DNA of 64,000 nucleotides from Streptomyces nojiriensis (GCF_017639205.1 NZ_CP071139.1:7687501-7751500); one strand, 5' to 3'; shown: positions 50,595 to 59,606, counted from the stretch's first letter. Made by a program: numbers and translations. The notes: a model not told the origin generated them from the sequence alone.

Positions 50595-53500
50595 ATGAGT
50601 GCCACCAGCGCCGCCGTGGAGGAGAAGCACGGAACCCGGAACCGCTTCCTGAACCGGGTGCCCGACGGGTTCGGCGCGTTCTTCGGAACGCTCGGCCTGC
50701 TCTGCGCCCTGCTCGCGCTCTCCCCCACGCTGCGGCGGCTCCTTCGGCACATCGTGCGCTTCCTCGACCTGATCGTCGTACCGGTCAGCGCGAACCTCGC
50801 CTACGCCGTCTTCCTCTTCCTCCTCGCCGCGGCCCTCGGCACCCGCAAGAAGGTCGCCTGGTGGATCGTCATCACCTATTTGGCCCTGCTGATCCTCGAC
50901 GACGTGCTGGAGATGGCCGTCGGCGAGTACTGGATCGGCATCCCCTCCATGATCATCGCCGTCGCCGCGCTGGCCGTGCTGATCGCCGCCCGCGACGAGT
51001 TCTACGCCGCCTCCCGCCCCGGGGCCCTGTGGCACGCCCTGTTCGTGCTCGGCCTCGGCCTGCTCGCCGCCGTACTCGCGGGCTGGGCGCTCGTCGCCCT
51101 CTTCCCCGGCACCCTGCCCAAGGGCCAATGGCTGGACTGGGCCGCCAAGGAGGTCTTCGGCGGCCTCTTCTCGGCCCGGGAGTTCGACGGCCACCCACCC
51201 CGCCCGCTGTCCTTCCTGCTCGGCCTCTTCGGCGCCGTCGCCCTGCTGAACGCGGCCATGACCCTCTTCCGCTCCCAGCGCCTGACCGCCGCCCTGCACG
51301 GCGACGAGGAGCCCCGCATCCGCGCCCTCCTCGGCGCCTACGGACGCAACGACTCCCTCGGCTACTTCGCCACCCGGCGCGACAAGGCCGTCGTCTTCGC
51401 CCCCAACGGCAAGGCCGGCGTCACCTACCGCGTCGAGGCCGGCGTCTGCCTCGCCAGCGGGGACCCGGTCGGCGACCCCGCCTCCTGGACCGCCGCCATC
51501 GACGCCTGGCTGGCCGTGGCCCGGCGCTACGGCTGGCAGCCCGCCGTCATGGGCGCCTCCGAGAACGGCGCCACCGCCTACGCCCGCTCCGGACTCGGCG
51601 CCCTGCAGCTCGGCGACGAGGCCATCCTGCACGTGGCCCACTTCGACCTCGACGGCCGCGACATGCGCGTCACCCGCCAGGCCGTCAACCGGGTCCGGCG
51701 CACCGGGGCCACCACCCTCATCCGCCGCCACTCCGCCCTCTCCGAGGACGAGATGCAGAGGATCGTGGAGAGCGCCGACAAATGGCGCGACACCGAGACC
51801 GAACGCGGCTTCTCCATGGCCCTGGACCGGCTCGGCGACCGCGCCGACGGGGACTGCCTGCTGGTCGAGGCCTTCGACGACCAGGGCGAGCTGATCGCCC
51901 TGCTCTCCTTCGTCCCCTGGGGCAAGGACGGCATCTCCCTCGACCTCATGCGCCGCGACCGCACCGCCCCCAACGGTGTCATGGAGTTCATGGTCGCCCA
52001 GCTCTGCGCCGCGGCCCCCGGCCTCGGCGTGCACCGGATCTCCCTCAACTTCGCGGTGTTCCGGTCCGCCTTCGAGGAGGGCGGCCGGATCGGCGCCGGC
52101 CCCGTCCTCAGGCTGTGGCGCAGGCTGCTCCTCTTCTTCTCCCGCTGGTGGCAGCTGGAGGCCTTGTACCGCTCGAACGTCAAGTACGACCCCGAGTGGT
52201 ACCCGCGGTACCTCTGCTACCAGGACGCCGGCTCGCTCGCCCGGGTCAGCCTCGCCTCCGGCATCGCCGAGGGCTTCGTCTCCGTACCCAGCCTGCGCAC
52301 CCTGTGGGGCAACGGCCACCCCAAGGGCCTCACCGCCCCCGTCACCACCGAGGGACTGCCCTCCATCGACTCCCTCGGCCTGGACGCGGTCGAGCAGGAG
52401 TACCCGACAGCCCCGGCCGAGCGGCTGCCCGAACAGGTCCGCGTCCGCCACGCGAAACTCGACCGGATCCGCGCGGCCGGCACCGACCCCTACCCGGTGG
52501 GGATCCGCGCGCGCACCCACACCGTCGCGGAGCTGACGGCCACCCCCGGGGGGGCCTCCGGCCGCCCCGCCCTCCCGCCCGGTGCCCGGACCGGCGAACA
52601 GGCCACCCTCGCCGGGCGCGTGATGCTCGTACGCGACCTCGGCGGCGTGGTCTTCGCCGTCCTGCGCGACTGGTCCGGCGACATCCAGCTGATGCTCACC
52701 CGCGACGAGGCCGGGGCCGGGGTACTGGACTCCTTCACCTCCCAGGTCGACTTCGGCGACCACGTCCTCGTCAGCGGCGAGACCGGCGCCAGCAGGACGG
52801 GCGAGCTGTCCCTGGTGGTCCGGTCCTGGCAGCTCACCGGCAAGTGCCTGCGCCCCCTCCCCGACAAGCGCAAGGGCCTCGCCGACCCCGAGGCCCGGGT
52901 CCGGCGCCGCTACCTCGACCTCGTCGCGAGCCCCGAGGCCCGGGACGTCGTACGCGCCCGCTCCAGCGCGGTCCAGGCCCTGCGCCAGGGACTGCTCGAC
53001 CGCGGCTACCTGGAGGTCGAGACCCCGATGCTCCAGCAGATCCACGGCGGCGCCAACGCCCGGCCCTTCCGCACCCACATCAACGCCTACGACCTCGACC
53101 TGTACCTGCGCATCGCGCCCGAGCTCTACCTCAAGCGGCTCTGCGTCGGCGGCATGGAGAAGGTCTTCGAGATGGGCCGCACCTTCCGCAACGAGGGCGT
53201 CTCCTACAAGCACAACCCCGAGTTCACGATGCTGGAGGCCTACCAGGCCTTCGCCGACTACGACGTGATGCTCGACCTCACCCGCGAACTGATCCAGGGC
53301 GCCGCAACCGCCGCCTTCGGCTCGCCCATCGCCCACAAGGCGGGACCCGACGGGAAGCTCGTCGTCCACGACATCTCCGGAACCTGGCCGGTCAAGACCA
53401 TGTACGGGGCCATCAGCGAGGCCCTCGGCGAGGAGGTCGACGCCGACACCGAGGAAGGGGTGCTGCGCCGCCTGTGCGACCGGGCGTCGGTTCCGCACGC

Positions 53501-53924
53501 CCCCGAGGACACCCGCGGCGACGTGGTGCTGGAGATGTACGAGCGCCTCGTGGAGGAGCGCACCAAGCTGCCCACCTTCTACAAGGACTTCCCCACCGAC
53601 GTCTCCCCGCTCACCCGCCAGCACCGCCGGGACCCCAGGCTCGCCGAGCGCTGGGACCTGGTCGCCTTCGGGACCGAACTGGGCACGGCCTACTCGGAGC
53701 TGACCGACCCGGTGGAACAGCGCCGCCGCCTCACCGCCCAGTCCCTGCTCGCGGCGGGCGGCGACCCGGAGGCGATGGAACTCGACAACGACTTCCTCGA
53801 CGCCCTGGAGTACGCGATGCCGCCCACGGGCGGCCTCGGCATCGGCGTGGACCGCCTCGTCATGTTCCTCACGGGCCTGACGATCCGCGAGACCCTCCCC
53901 TTCCCCCTGGTCCGCCGCGGCTGA
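50595..53924 (+). CDS. lysX: Bifunctional lysylphosphatidylglycerol synthetase/lysine-tRNA ligase
   Basis: A 1109-residue fusion. Residues 1-220 are six to seven membrane segments. About 240-590 is the DUF2156/MprF-like aminoacyl-phosphatidylglycerol synthase (GNDSLGYFATRRDKAVVFA, GASENGATAY). About 620-1105 is a LysS-like class II synthetase with OB fold (ATLAGRVMLVRDLGGVVFAVL), motif 2 (FRNEGVSYKHNPEFT) and motif 3 (GLGIGVDRLVMFLTG). As in Mycobacterium LysX it lysinylates phosphatidylglycerol, giving cationic-peptide resistance. The ATG at 50595 is preceded by a weak site. Confidence 0.92.
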   Translation: MSATSAAVEEKHGTRNRFLNRVPDGFGAFFGTLGLLCALLALSPTLRRLLRHIVRFLDLIVVPVSANLAYAVFLFLLAAALGTRKKVAWWIVITYLALLILDDVLEMAVGEYWIGIPSMIIAVAALAVLIAARDEFYAASRPGALWHALFVLGLGLLAAVLAGWALVALFPGTLPKGQWLDWAAKEVFGGLFSAREFDGHPPRPLSFLLGLFGAVALLNAAMTLFRSQRLTAALHGDEEPRIRALLGAYGRNDSLGYFATRRDKAVVFAPNGKAGVTYRVEAGVCLASGDPVGDPASWTAAIDAWLAVARRYGWQPAVMGASENGATAYARSGLGALQLGDEAILHVAHFDLDGRDMRVTRQAVNRVRRTGATTLIRRHSALSEDEMQRIVESADKWRDTETERGFSMALDRLGDRADGDCLLVEAFDDQGELIALLSFVPWGKDGISLDLMRRDRTAPNGVMEFMVAQLCAAAPGLGVHRISLNFAVFRSAFEEGGRIGAGPVLRLWRRLLLFFSRWWQLEALYRSNVKYDPEWYPRYLCYQDAGSLARVSLASGIAEGFVSVPSLRTLWGNGHPKGLTAPVTTEGLPSIDSLGLDAVEQEYPTAPAERLPEQVRVRHAKLDRIRAAGTDPYPVGIRARTHTVAELTATPGGASGRPALPPGARTGEQATLAGRVMLVRDLGGVVFAVLRDWSGDIQLMLTRDEAGAGVLDSFTSQVDFGDHVLVSGETGASRTGELSLVVRSWQLTGKCLRPLPDKRKGLADPEARVRRRYLDLVASPEARDVVRARSSAVQALRQGLLDRGYLEVETPMLQQIHGGANARPFRTHINAYDLDLYLRIAPELYLKRLCVGGMEKVFEMGRTFRNEGVSYKHNPEFTMLEAYQAFADYDVMLDLTRELIQGAATAAFGSPIAHKAGPDGKLVVHDISGTWPVKTMYGAISEALGEEVDADTEEGVLRRLCDRASVPHAPEDTRGDVVLEMYERLVEERTKLPTFYKDFPTDVSPLTRQHRRDPRLAERWDLVAFGTELGTAYSELTDPVEQRRRLTAQSLLAAGGDPEAMELDNDFLDALEYAMPPTGGLGIGVDRLVMFLTGLTIRETLPFPLVRRG

Positions 53925-54021
53925 CCGGTCCGCCCGCCGGCGTGCGCCGACCGGGTGAGGGGGGAAGGGGTGCTTCCGCGCCTCTCGACAACTTCGGCGA
54001 TGTCGTTGATACGTAGTAATA

Positions 54022-54915
54022 ATGAAAAATGACGAGCCGACAGTAGGGCGGCGCACGGTCCTGCGTACCGCCGTCTTCCTCGGGGTCGCCGCGGCCTCCG
54101 GACTGCTCAGCGTGGGTGGTGAGAGCGGTACCGGTACCCAGGGGCCGGGACAGGCCGGGCCCGGGGCGCCGGCCGGGCCGGGGGCGCGGCCCGCGGCGGG
54201 CGCCCCGGGGCTGCGGGCGCAGGCGCTGCCCGAGAAGTCGTACCGGTTGCGGCCGATGACCGCCGATGCGCCGGTGCGCGCGGCGGCCGTGAAGCCGGCC
54301 GTACGGACCCGGCCCATCCTGGAACTCCCCGCCGCGGAAGCGGCGTCGGCCGGCATGGTGCTCACCTTCGACGACGGCCCGGACCCCCGCTACACCCCCG
54401 CCATCCTCGACACCCTCGCCCGGTACGGCGTACGCGCCATGTTCTTCGTCTGCGGGGAGATGGCCACCGAGAACCGGAACCTGCTGCGCCGGATGGTCGA
54501 CGAGGGCCACGTCATCGGCAACCACACGTGGACACACCCGCTCATCCCCCAGCTCAGCCGGCCCGCCCTCGCCTCCGAGATCGGCCGCACGAGCGAGGTC
54601 GTGCAGCAGGCCGTCGGCGAGGCGCCCTTGTGGTTCCGGGCCCCCTACGGGGCCTGGAACCGGGCCGCCTTCGAGATCGGGGCCGAGCTCGGCATGGAGC
54701 CGCTCGCCTGGACCGTTGACACCCTGGACTGGAAGGAACCGGGGACGCCGACGATCATCTCCCGGGTACTGGGCGGCGCCGCCCCCGGCGTGATCGTCCT
54801 CTCGCACGACGCCGGCGGCAACCGGTCGCAGAGCGTCCAGGCGATCTCCTCGTACCTCCCCCAGCTGCTCGCGCGGGGCTACCGGATGACCCTCCCGGTG
54901 CTGCCGCCCCGCTGA
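54022..54915 (+). CDS. Secreted polysaccharide deacetylase (NodB domain)
   Basis: A 297-residue secreted protein. The N-terminus has a twin-arginine-like GRRTVLRTAVFLGVAAASGLL leader. The NodB domain has TFDDGPDPRYTPAIL (catalytic Asp pair), NHTWTHPLIP (metal His), RAPYGAWNRAAF and LSHDAGGNRS. It likely deacetylates peptidoglycan or a surface glycan. A roughly 60-residue Gly/Pro/Ala linker lies between leader and domain. It sits beside a class F sortase gene, pointing at envelope remodelling. Confidence 0.88.
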   Translation: MKNDEPTVGRRTVLRTAVFLGVAAASGLLSVGGESGTGTQGPGQAGPGAPAGPGARPAAGAPGLRAQALPEKSYRLRPMTADAPVRAAAVKPAVRTRPILELPAAEAASAGMVLTFDDGPDPRYTPAILDTLARYGVRAMFFVCGEMATENRNLLRRMVDEGHVIGNHTWTHPLIPQLSRPALASEIGRTSEVVQQAVGEAPLWFRAPYGAWNRAAFEIGAELGMEPLAWTVDTLDWKEPGTPTIISRVLGGAAPGVIVLSHDAGGNRSQSVQAISSYLPQLLARGYRMTLPVLPPR

Positions 54916-54948
54916 GCCGGGGGCCGGCCGCGGCGGATGCGTACGGGC

Positions 54949-55611
54949 TCAGCGGGACTCCACCATGCGGGCGAAGACGACCACGTTGCCGTCGTAGCCG
55001 CGGGCCTTCGAGTATCCGCCGCCGCAGGTGATCACCCGGAGTTCCGGGTGCCCGGTGTCCCCGTACACACGGGCCCCGGGGAAGGCCTCCTTGGAGAACA
55101 CCTCCACCCCGTAGACCTCGAACACCGCCGTGCGGCCGTCGTACCGCTCCACCTCGATGTGGTTGCCCGGCTTGACCGAGCCGAGGCCGTAGAAGACCGC
55201 GGGGCCCTGCGCGTTGTCCACGTGCCCGACGATCACCGCCGAGCCCCGCTGGCCGGGCGAGATGCCGTTGAGGTACCAGCCGGCGAGATTGCGGTCCTGC
55301 GGGGGCGGCGCGTCGATCCAGCCCTCCGCGTCCAGCCCGACCGTCATCACCGGTGCGTCCACGTTGATCGTGGGAATCCGGATGCGCTGGACCGACGAGT
55401 GCTCCAGCACCTCCATGTCCGCCGGGGGCGTGGGCGGAGCCGCCGGCAACTGGTCGGCCGTCACCGCGACGGCCGAGGCCGCGGTGGGCTGCGGCGGCCC
55501 GTCGCCGATGTTCACACCGTTGCGCACCATGGCGAGGCCGGTGAGCATGACCAGGGCGAGTACGCCCCACGGCGAGCGTTTGCGTGACTGCCCGGTCTCG
55601 TCCTCGCCCAT
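54949..55611 (-). CDS. Class F sortase
   Basis: A 220-residue single-pass membrane protein. One N-terminal membrane segment (GVLALVMLTGLAMVRNGV), then a sortase domain with His in VIVGHVDNAQGPAVFY, Cys in LRVITCGGGYS and Arg in the final VVVFARMVESR or KARGYD stretch. The small size and the single TM fit class F. The ATG has GGGAG four bases upstream. It is divergent from the surface protein at 55976; no LPXTG-type motif was seen in the nearby surface proteins, so its substrates may lie elsewhere. Confidence 0.85.
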   Translation of the reverse strand: MGEDETGQSRKRSPWGVLALVMLTGLAMVRNGVNIGDGPPQPTAASAVAVTADQLPAAPPTPPADMEVLEHSSVQRIRIPTINVDAPVMTVGLDAEGWIDAPPPQDRNLAGWYLNGISPGQRGSAVIVGHVDNAQGPAVFYGLGSVKPGNHIEVERYDGRTAVFEVYGVEVFSKEAFPGARVYGDTGHPELRVITCGGGYSKARGYDGNVVVFARMVESR

Positions 55612-55975
55612 CGTTCTCCCTTCCCGACGCGGGGGTCCCGACCCGCGTTCCTGTCCCGCCCCTGTACGCCCTACTTCACGCACGCTAAGGCCGAGTCGGC
55701 AGGACGGCGAGGGGGGAAGGGCGAACGGGTGGCCGCCACCCGGAGGGGGCCGGAAGGGGTGCGCCCATCCAGGTAATCGTCACATAAATGCCTGACGGGT
55801 CGTGACCTGCGGATCCGTCAGTTGCATTTCCCGCGCCTCGGCGTGTCGCTCAACCGGGCGGCCCAAAGCCGGAAATGCGGAGGTTGCGGGACGACCCGAG
55901 GGTTCGACGTGGGAGGCGTTCTCGTCGATCATCCGGGGCCGACGCTCCGGGGCGCTTCCCGCTGGAGGTTCCACC
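55612..55975 (+). promoter_or_regulatory. Divergent promoter region, sortase versus surface protein
   Basis: 364 bases without a gene. Both flanking genes have good ribosome sites, so promoters in both directions are expected here. A 7-base inverted repeat (CTGACGG...CCGTCAG at 55792-55821) flanks a TCGTGACCTGC centre; this could be an operator. No definite -10/-35 was called. Confidence 0.35.
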
Positions 55976-56494
55976 ATGCGTGTCTTGCGCGCTCTTACCG
56001 TGACGGCGGCAGCCTGCGCCGTGATCGGCCTCAGTGCCCCGTTCGCCTCCGCGAACCAGGACCCCGGGGGTCGGGGTGGGAATGGGGGTGGGAACGGCCC
56101 CAGCAACATCTCCGTCAACCCGTACTCCGTGCACCAGGGTTCCACGATGCAGGTGAGCGCGGCGGGCTGCGGTCACGGCGGTACCGTCACGTCGCACGGC
56201 AACTTTCCGCCGGCCAACCTGTCCGCGGGGTCGATCGGCTTCGCGACCGTCCGGATCTTCAACCACGCCTCGCCCGGACACCACACGCTGTCGGTCAAGT
56301 GCAACGACAGCAACCTGGTCGCCACCCACCGCTTCACGATCCTGGAGGGCAACCCCTCGCAGGGCGGCATCGGTGGATCCTTCGGCCCGTCCACGGCCGA
56401 GACCGCGATCGGTGCGGGCCTCGTCGGCGCCGCGGCCCTCGGTGCCGGCGCCCACGTGCTGCGCCGTCGCCGTCCGCTCCGCAGCCGGGCCTGA
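55976..56494 (+). CDS. Small secreted surface protein with C-terminal membrane anchor
   Basis: A 172-residue protein. Signal peptide (LTVTAAACAVIGLSAPFASA), a Gly/Asn-rich spacer, one domain of about 75 residues (ISVNPYSVHQGSTMQVSAAGC...HTLSVKCNDSNLVATHRFTIL with two Cys likely disulfide-bonded), and a C-terminal membrane segment (TAIGAGLVGAAALGAGAHVL) with a RRRRPLRSR tail. The ATG has GGAGG seven bases upstream. It resembles the protein at 56592 and the two-domain protein at 26990. No LPXTG. Convergent with the 56592 gene across a strong hairpin. Confidence 0.8.
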   Translation: MRVLRALTVTAAACAVIGLSAPFASANQDPGGRGGNGGGNGPSNISVNPYSVHQGSTMQVSAAGCGHGGTVTSHGNFPPANLSAGSIGFATVRIFNHASPGHHTLSVKCNDSNLVATHRFTILEGNPSQGGIGGSFGPSTAETAIGAGLVGAAALGAGAHVLRRRRPLRSRA

Positions 56495-56513
56495 CCGGTC
56501 TCCCCGGACGCAG

Positions 56514-56580
56514 ATCCCCCGCTACCGCAGATCGCCCCGAGTCCTCGTCAGGACTCGGGGCGATCGACGGTGGCGGGGGA
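56514..56580. terminator. Bidirectional hairpin terminator between two surface-protein genes
   Basis: A perfect 16-base stem (GATCGCCCCGAGTCCT at 56530 and its complement ending at 56565) with a CGTC loop. An outer paired segment around 56515-56529 and 56566-56580 extends it, with G-U pairs. It lies between convergent genes, 20 bases from one stop and 12 from the other, so it should stop both. Confidence 0.8.
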
Positions 56581-56591
56581 TGCCCGGCGGT

Positions 56592-57173
56592 TCAGTGGCT
56601 ACGGCGGGACCCCCTGCGGCGCAGGGCGAACACGGTGCCGCCCGTGGCGGCGAGGAACAGGCCGGCGCCGGCGCCGAGCTCCAGGGGATCCATGCCGGCC
56701 ACGCTGCCGCCCAGACCGCCGCGGACACCGAGGGCGGAGGACGGGGTCGGGAAGAGGGCCGTGCCGGTGCCGGCGCCGGTCCGCGTGGAGCTCGTGGTGG
56801 GTCCGGTGGTGCCGCCGGCGATCGTCAGGTCGGCCGAGCCGGTCTCCCCGTTGCAGGTGAAGGAGACGGAGTAGACGGCTCCGCGCCGGGCGTCCCGGTC
56901 CACGGTGACCCGCACGGTCTGGCCGCGCGCGATGCTCACGGTGTCGAAGACCCCGGAGGAGGCGGTGGCGTAGGCGGCGTTGCAGCGGCTGACCGCGAGG
57001 ACCGTCTGCCCCCCGGGGGCGACGGTCGAAGGCGTGAGGGTGAAGCCGAACGAGGTGATGGGCTGGGCCTCGGCAGCGGTCGCGGCGGGCGCGCCGAGGA
57101 CGCCGAGCGCGAGGACGGCGCCCGTGGCGCCGACGCTCAGCAGGGCGGTGGCGGCGGTACGTATCGCACCCAT
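56592..57173 (-). CDS. Small secreted surface protein (paralogue of 55976)
   Basis: A 193-residue protein. Signal peptide (TAATALLSVGATGAVLALGV...AAEA), a single Cys-containing beta domain (TLTPSTVAPGGQTVLAVSRC...YSVSFTCNGETGSADLTI), a Thr/Gly/Ser spacer and a C-terminal hydrophobic anchor (LGAGAGLFLAATGGTVFAL) with a RRRGSRRSH tail. The ATG at 57173 has GGAG seven bases upstream. Pairing with the 55976 gene suggests duplication or cooperating surface proteins under a shared terminator. Confidence 0.8.
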   Translation of the reverse strand: MGAIRTAATALLSVGATGAVLALGVLGAPAATAAEAQPITSFGFTLTPSTVAPGGQTVLAVSRCNAAYATASSGVFDTVSIARGQTVRVTVDRDARRGAVYSVSFTCNGETGSADLTIAGGTTGPTTSSTRTGAGTGTALFPTPSSALGVRGGLGGSVAGMDPLELGAGAGLFLAATGGTVFALRRRGSRRSH

Positions 57174-57317
57174 GGTTGATTCTCCGGATCCCCGAGGAGC
57201 AGCCGCGGAACGGTTTTCCGCACGTGGGGGGGTCGTGCGCCTCGATGTCCGACACGCTAGGTCGGGGTGCGGTGACCCGCGATCAGGAACGGGCGAATGG
57301 GGCATGGCCCTGGGCCG

Positions 57318-57346
57318 AACCGGGGACGGGAGGCCCGTCCCCGGTT
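57318..57346. terminator. Strong hairpin near the CTAG-bounded repeats
   Basis: A perfect 12-base stem AACCGGGGACGG / CCGTCCCCGGTT with a five-base loop. It lies about 145 bases upstream of the surface protein start at 57173, and beyond the repeats seen from the DUF4239 gene. It could terminate the DUF4239 message after it reads through the two repeat elements. Confidence 0.6.
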
Positions 57347-57412
57347 TGCGGGCGGCCCGGGCCCGGAGCGCCGGGAGAGCCGAGGGACCCGAGGGATCCG
57401 ACCGAGACCGCC

Positions 57413-57591
57413 CTAGGCCGTGTCCGCAAAGTCCCGCCTGCCCCGCGACGCCTGGCACCGCACCTCGCCGCGTTGTCCGGCCGCCCGAGTACGTCCAGTA
57501 CACGGGCGGCCCTCCGCCTTGCGATGCACGGCACCAGACGCCGCGGGGCCCGCCCTCCGGGCGGCCGGCGCTACTTTGCGGACACGGCCTA
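57413..57591. repeat. CTAG-bounded palindromic element, copy 1
   Basis: A 179-base element with perfect 20-base terminal inverted repeats (CTAGGCCGTGTCCGCAAAGT and its complement) and a GC-rich core able to fold as a long stem. The core holds a GAGTACGTCCAGTACAC motif. The ends are CTAG. It shares its right CTAG with copy 2. No gene inside. A miniature, non-autonomous hairpin element is likely. Confidence 0.7.
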
Positions 57592-57757
57592 GGCCGTCTC
57601 TTTCGGATCTTGCCGGGCCCGCGACGCCCGGCACCGCACCTGGCCGCGTTGTCGGGGCACCCGAGTACGTCCAGTACACGGCGGGCCCCTCCGCCTTGCC
57701 ATCTACGGCACCGGACGCCGCGGGCTCGGCCGAGAGGATCCGAAAGAGACGACCTAG
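57588..57757. repeat. CTAG-bounded palindromic element, copy 2
   Basis: A 170-base element next to copy 1, sharing CTAG at 57588-57591 and ending in CTAG at 57754-57757. Terminal inverted repeats (CTAGGCCGTCTCTTTCGGATC and its near-complement) are 21 bases with one mismatch. The core is closely related to copy 1 (same CGCGACGCC...GCACC and GAGTACGTCCAGTACACGG blocks), but the arms differ. Its right end supplies the TAG stop of the DUF4239 gene. Confidence 0.7.
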
Positions 57758-58524
57758 CCGCCGAGGTCCAGGTGGGGGAACTGGGCGAGGAACGGTTCGG
57801 CGGTGGCGGAGATGCCCCGCCCGAACGGCGCGTCGAAGTCCCAGATCAGGAACAGCAGGAACGCGATGAGGGCACTGAACAGGCCCGCCAGCAGCATCTC
57901 CCGGAACGACCGCCTGATCTGCAGGGTGAAGATCAGGCCCACGGTGACCAGGGCGCCGACGATCAGCCCGAACCACACCACGCCCGGCATGGTGGCCCCG
58001 GCACTCGAGCCGCGTGCGCTGCGGGCGTCGTCGGCCACCGCGACCTGGTCGACCAGCGGCTGGTAGGCCTGCCCCTCGTGGTCGGTCTGCGGCTCGTAGT
58101 CGGTGACGTCCCGGCGGATACGTTCCAGCAGCTCCCCGCCGTGCTCGGTGAGCTCGCCGTGGTCGGCCATCCGCTGCCACTCCGTGTCCACGACGTAGGT
58201 CACGTACGCGTCGACATCGGACCGGATCCGCTTGCGCACCTCGGCCGGGTAGACCTCGGAGCGGACACTGATCTCGTGCAGGGCCTGGGCCTCCTGGCGC
58301 ACGTATTCCTGGGCGGCCCCGCGGCCCTCCCAGACGCCGGCGATCGCCAGGCCCAGCACGATCGCGTAGATCACCCCGATCATCATCGTCATGTACTCGA
58401 TGACATCCGGGGTCTCGTTCGGATCGTCGTCGTCGCCGATCCTCCTGTGGTTCAAGAAGGCGATGGACAGCACCACGGCACAGGCCGCGGCCATCGCGAT
58501 GGACAGGACGAGCCATTCCGACAA
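57754..58524 (-). CDS. DUF4239 membrane protein
   Basis: A 256-residue membrane protein with four segments: two near the start (WLVLSIAMAAACAVVLSIAFL, MIGVIYAIVLGLAIAGVW) and two near the end (GVVWFGLIVGALVTVGLIFTL, LLAGLFSALIAFLLFLIWDF). A soluble helical loop lies between them, the DUF4239 arrangement. The start is probably the TTG at 58524, which has GGGAG five bases upstream; another TTG at 58536 is possible. Its TAG stop overlaps the end of the right CTAG element. Function unknown, bestrophin-like folds are sometimes suggested. Confidence 0.75.
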   Translation of the reverse strand: MSEWLVLSIAMAAACAVVLSIAFLNHRRIGDDDDPNETPDVIEYMTMMIGVIYAIVLGLAIAGVWEGRGAAQEYVRQEAQALHEISVRSEVYPAEVRKRIRSDVDAYVTYVVDTEWQRMADHGELTEHGGELLERIRRDVTDYEPQTDHEGQAYQPLVDQVAVADDARSARGSSAGATMPGVVWFGLIVGALVTVGLIFTLQIRRSFREMLLAGLFSALIAFLLFLIWDFDAPFGRGISATAEPFLAQFPHLDLGG

Positions 58525-58563
58525 GATGACTCCCAATCGGTTACTGGTGGGGCGGAAGAAGCG

Positions 58564-59280
58564 CTAGCGCGGGCGCAGCGCGACGATCGCGAGCACCGCG
58601 GGAGCGGCGGTCATCAAGGTGAAAGTCACCGGTGAGATGTGGTGCTCGACGGGTTTGCGGGCCGCCGCGTGATACGCGGGTCGGGCCACCGGTTTCGGCG
58701 GTACGGGTTTCACCTCTGGGGCGGGCGGTGGCGGTGGGGCAGGTGGTGCAGGTGGTGGCGGTGTGGGAGCCCTGGCCACGCGGGGCGCCGGGGGTGCCGG
58801 TTTCGGCGGGGGCGGCGCGGCCTGGACCGGCTTCGGTAGGGGTTTCGGCGCGGGAGGCGGCGGCGGTTTCGGCGGTGCGGGTTTCGGGGGCGGTGTGGGC
58901 TCGGGCGGTGGCGGCGGGGGAGTCGGCTCGGGTGGCGGCGTGGGCTTCGGTGGCTTGGGCGGCTTCGGCGGTGGCTTCGGCGGGCAGGGCGGAGGGGGCG
59001 GCGGCGGTGGGCAGTGGGGGTGGCCGTGACGGCCCCCGCCATGCCCGCCTCCGCGACGTTTCCCGTGGTCGGAGCCCTGGTCGTCATCGTGATGTCCGCC
59101 ACGCGGGCCGCGTTCGCGGGCGCTGCCGCCGGCCACCGCGGCCACCACGGCGGCGGCCGGGCCGTCGCCGGAGTCGGTCGTCGCGTAGGCGCGGCTATCA
59201 GCCACGGCCGGAGTGACGGACAAGGCCGCCCACAGCAGGACCGGGACTGCCAGCAGGCGCCTGGCACAGGCTCTGTTCAC
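58564..59280 (-). CDS. Secreted proline-rich protein with C-terminal membrane segment
   Basis: A 238-residue secreted protein. Signal peptide (RRLLAVPVLLWAALSVTPAVA), a short His/Gly/Arg-rich part (HHDDDQGSDHGKRRGGGHGG), about 110 residues of Pro/Lys/Ala/Glu in PPKPP and PPPEP units, and a final hydrophobic segment (SPVTFTLMTAAPAVLAIVAL) with RPR. The polyproline spacer would span the cell wall. The GTG at 59280 fits the signal peptide; a longer frame is not supported. It may be a wall-spanning stalk or adhesin. Confidence 0.7.
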   Translation of the reverse strand: MNRACARRLLAVPVLLWAALSVTPAVADSRAYATTDSGDGPAAAVVAAVAGGSARERGPRGGHHDDDQGSDHGKRRGGGHGGGRHGHPHCPPPPPPPPCPPKPPPKPPKPPKPTPPPEPTPPPPPPEPTPPPKPAPPKPPPPPAPKPLPKPVQAAPPPPKPAPPAPRVARAPTPPPPAPPAPPPPPAPEVKPVPPKPVARPAYHAAARKPVEHHISPVTFTLMTAAPAVLAIVALRPR

Positions 59281-59606
59281 CCCGGGAGCATGGGCCCGCG
59301 CGCGCCCGGGCACGCGAGGCTCGGCCCCCGGTTCGCCTGAACGGGTGGAGTGCCGACCAGCGAGGTTTGAGCCACCTGTGGGTCGGTAGTGTGGTGACTC
59401 CGATCGAGTCTCAGTCAATTCCCATAAGGGACTTGTCGGTATCGGTCATTCCCTCGTCCGGCGGGGCGGTGCCTTTGGTGTGTGACGAAGAACGGATCGC
59501 CAATTTCCGCTTTTGCTCGCCCTGTTGGGAAATGATCAGTACATTCGGCTCGGACAGGAGTCCGACCTCACACGGACGACCGCAGGACCAACGCTTGGAG
59601 ACCCCG
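59281..59606 (+). promoter_or_regulatory. Divergent intergenic region before the DUF574 gene
   Basis: 326 bases separating the proline-rich gene from the methyltransferase gene. There is no gene in it; the AT-rich middle (59390-59560) is where promoters in both directions are expected. No definite operator or hairpin was recognised. Confidence 0.35.

Noticed and set aside
49884..54365. A 1493-residue minus-strand open frame covering the LysX gene
   Set aside because: It is antisense to a well-recognised synthetase, and its sequence is low-complexity Gly/Val/Glu/Arg with no domain; it is a high-GC shadow frame.
55612..55975. A coding frame across the sortase promoter region
   Set aside because: Open frames there are continuations of the surface protein frame without ribosome site; the signal peptide start at 55976 is well supported.
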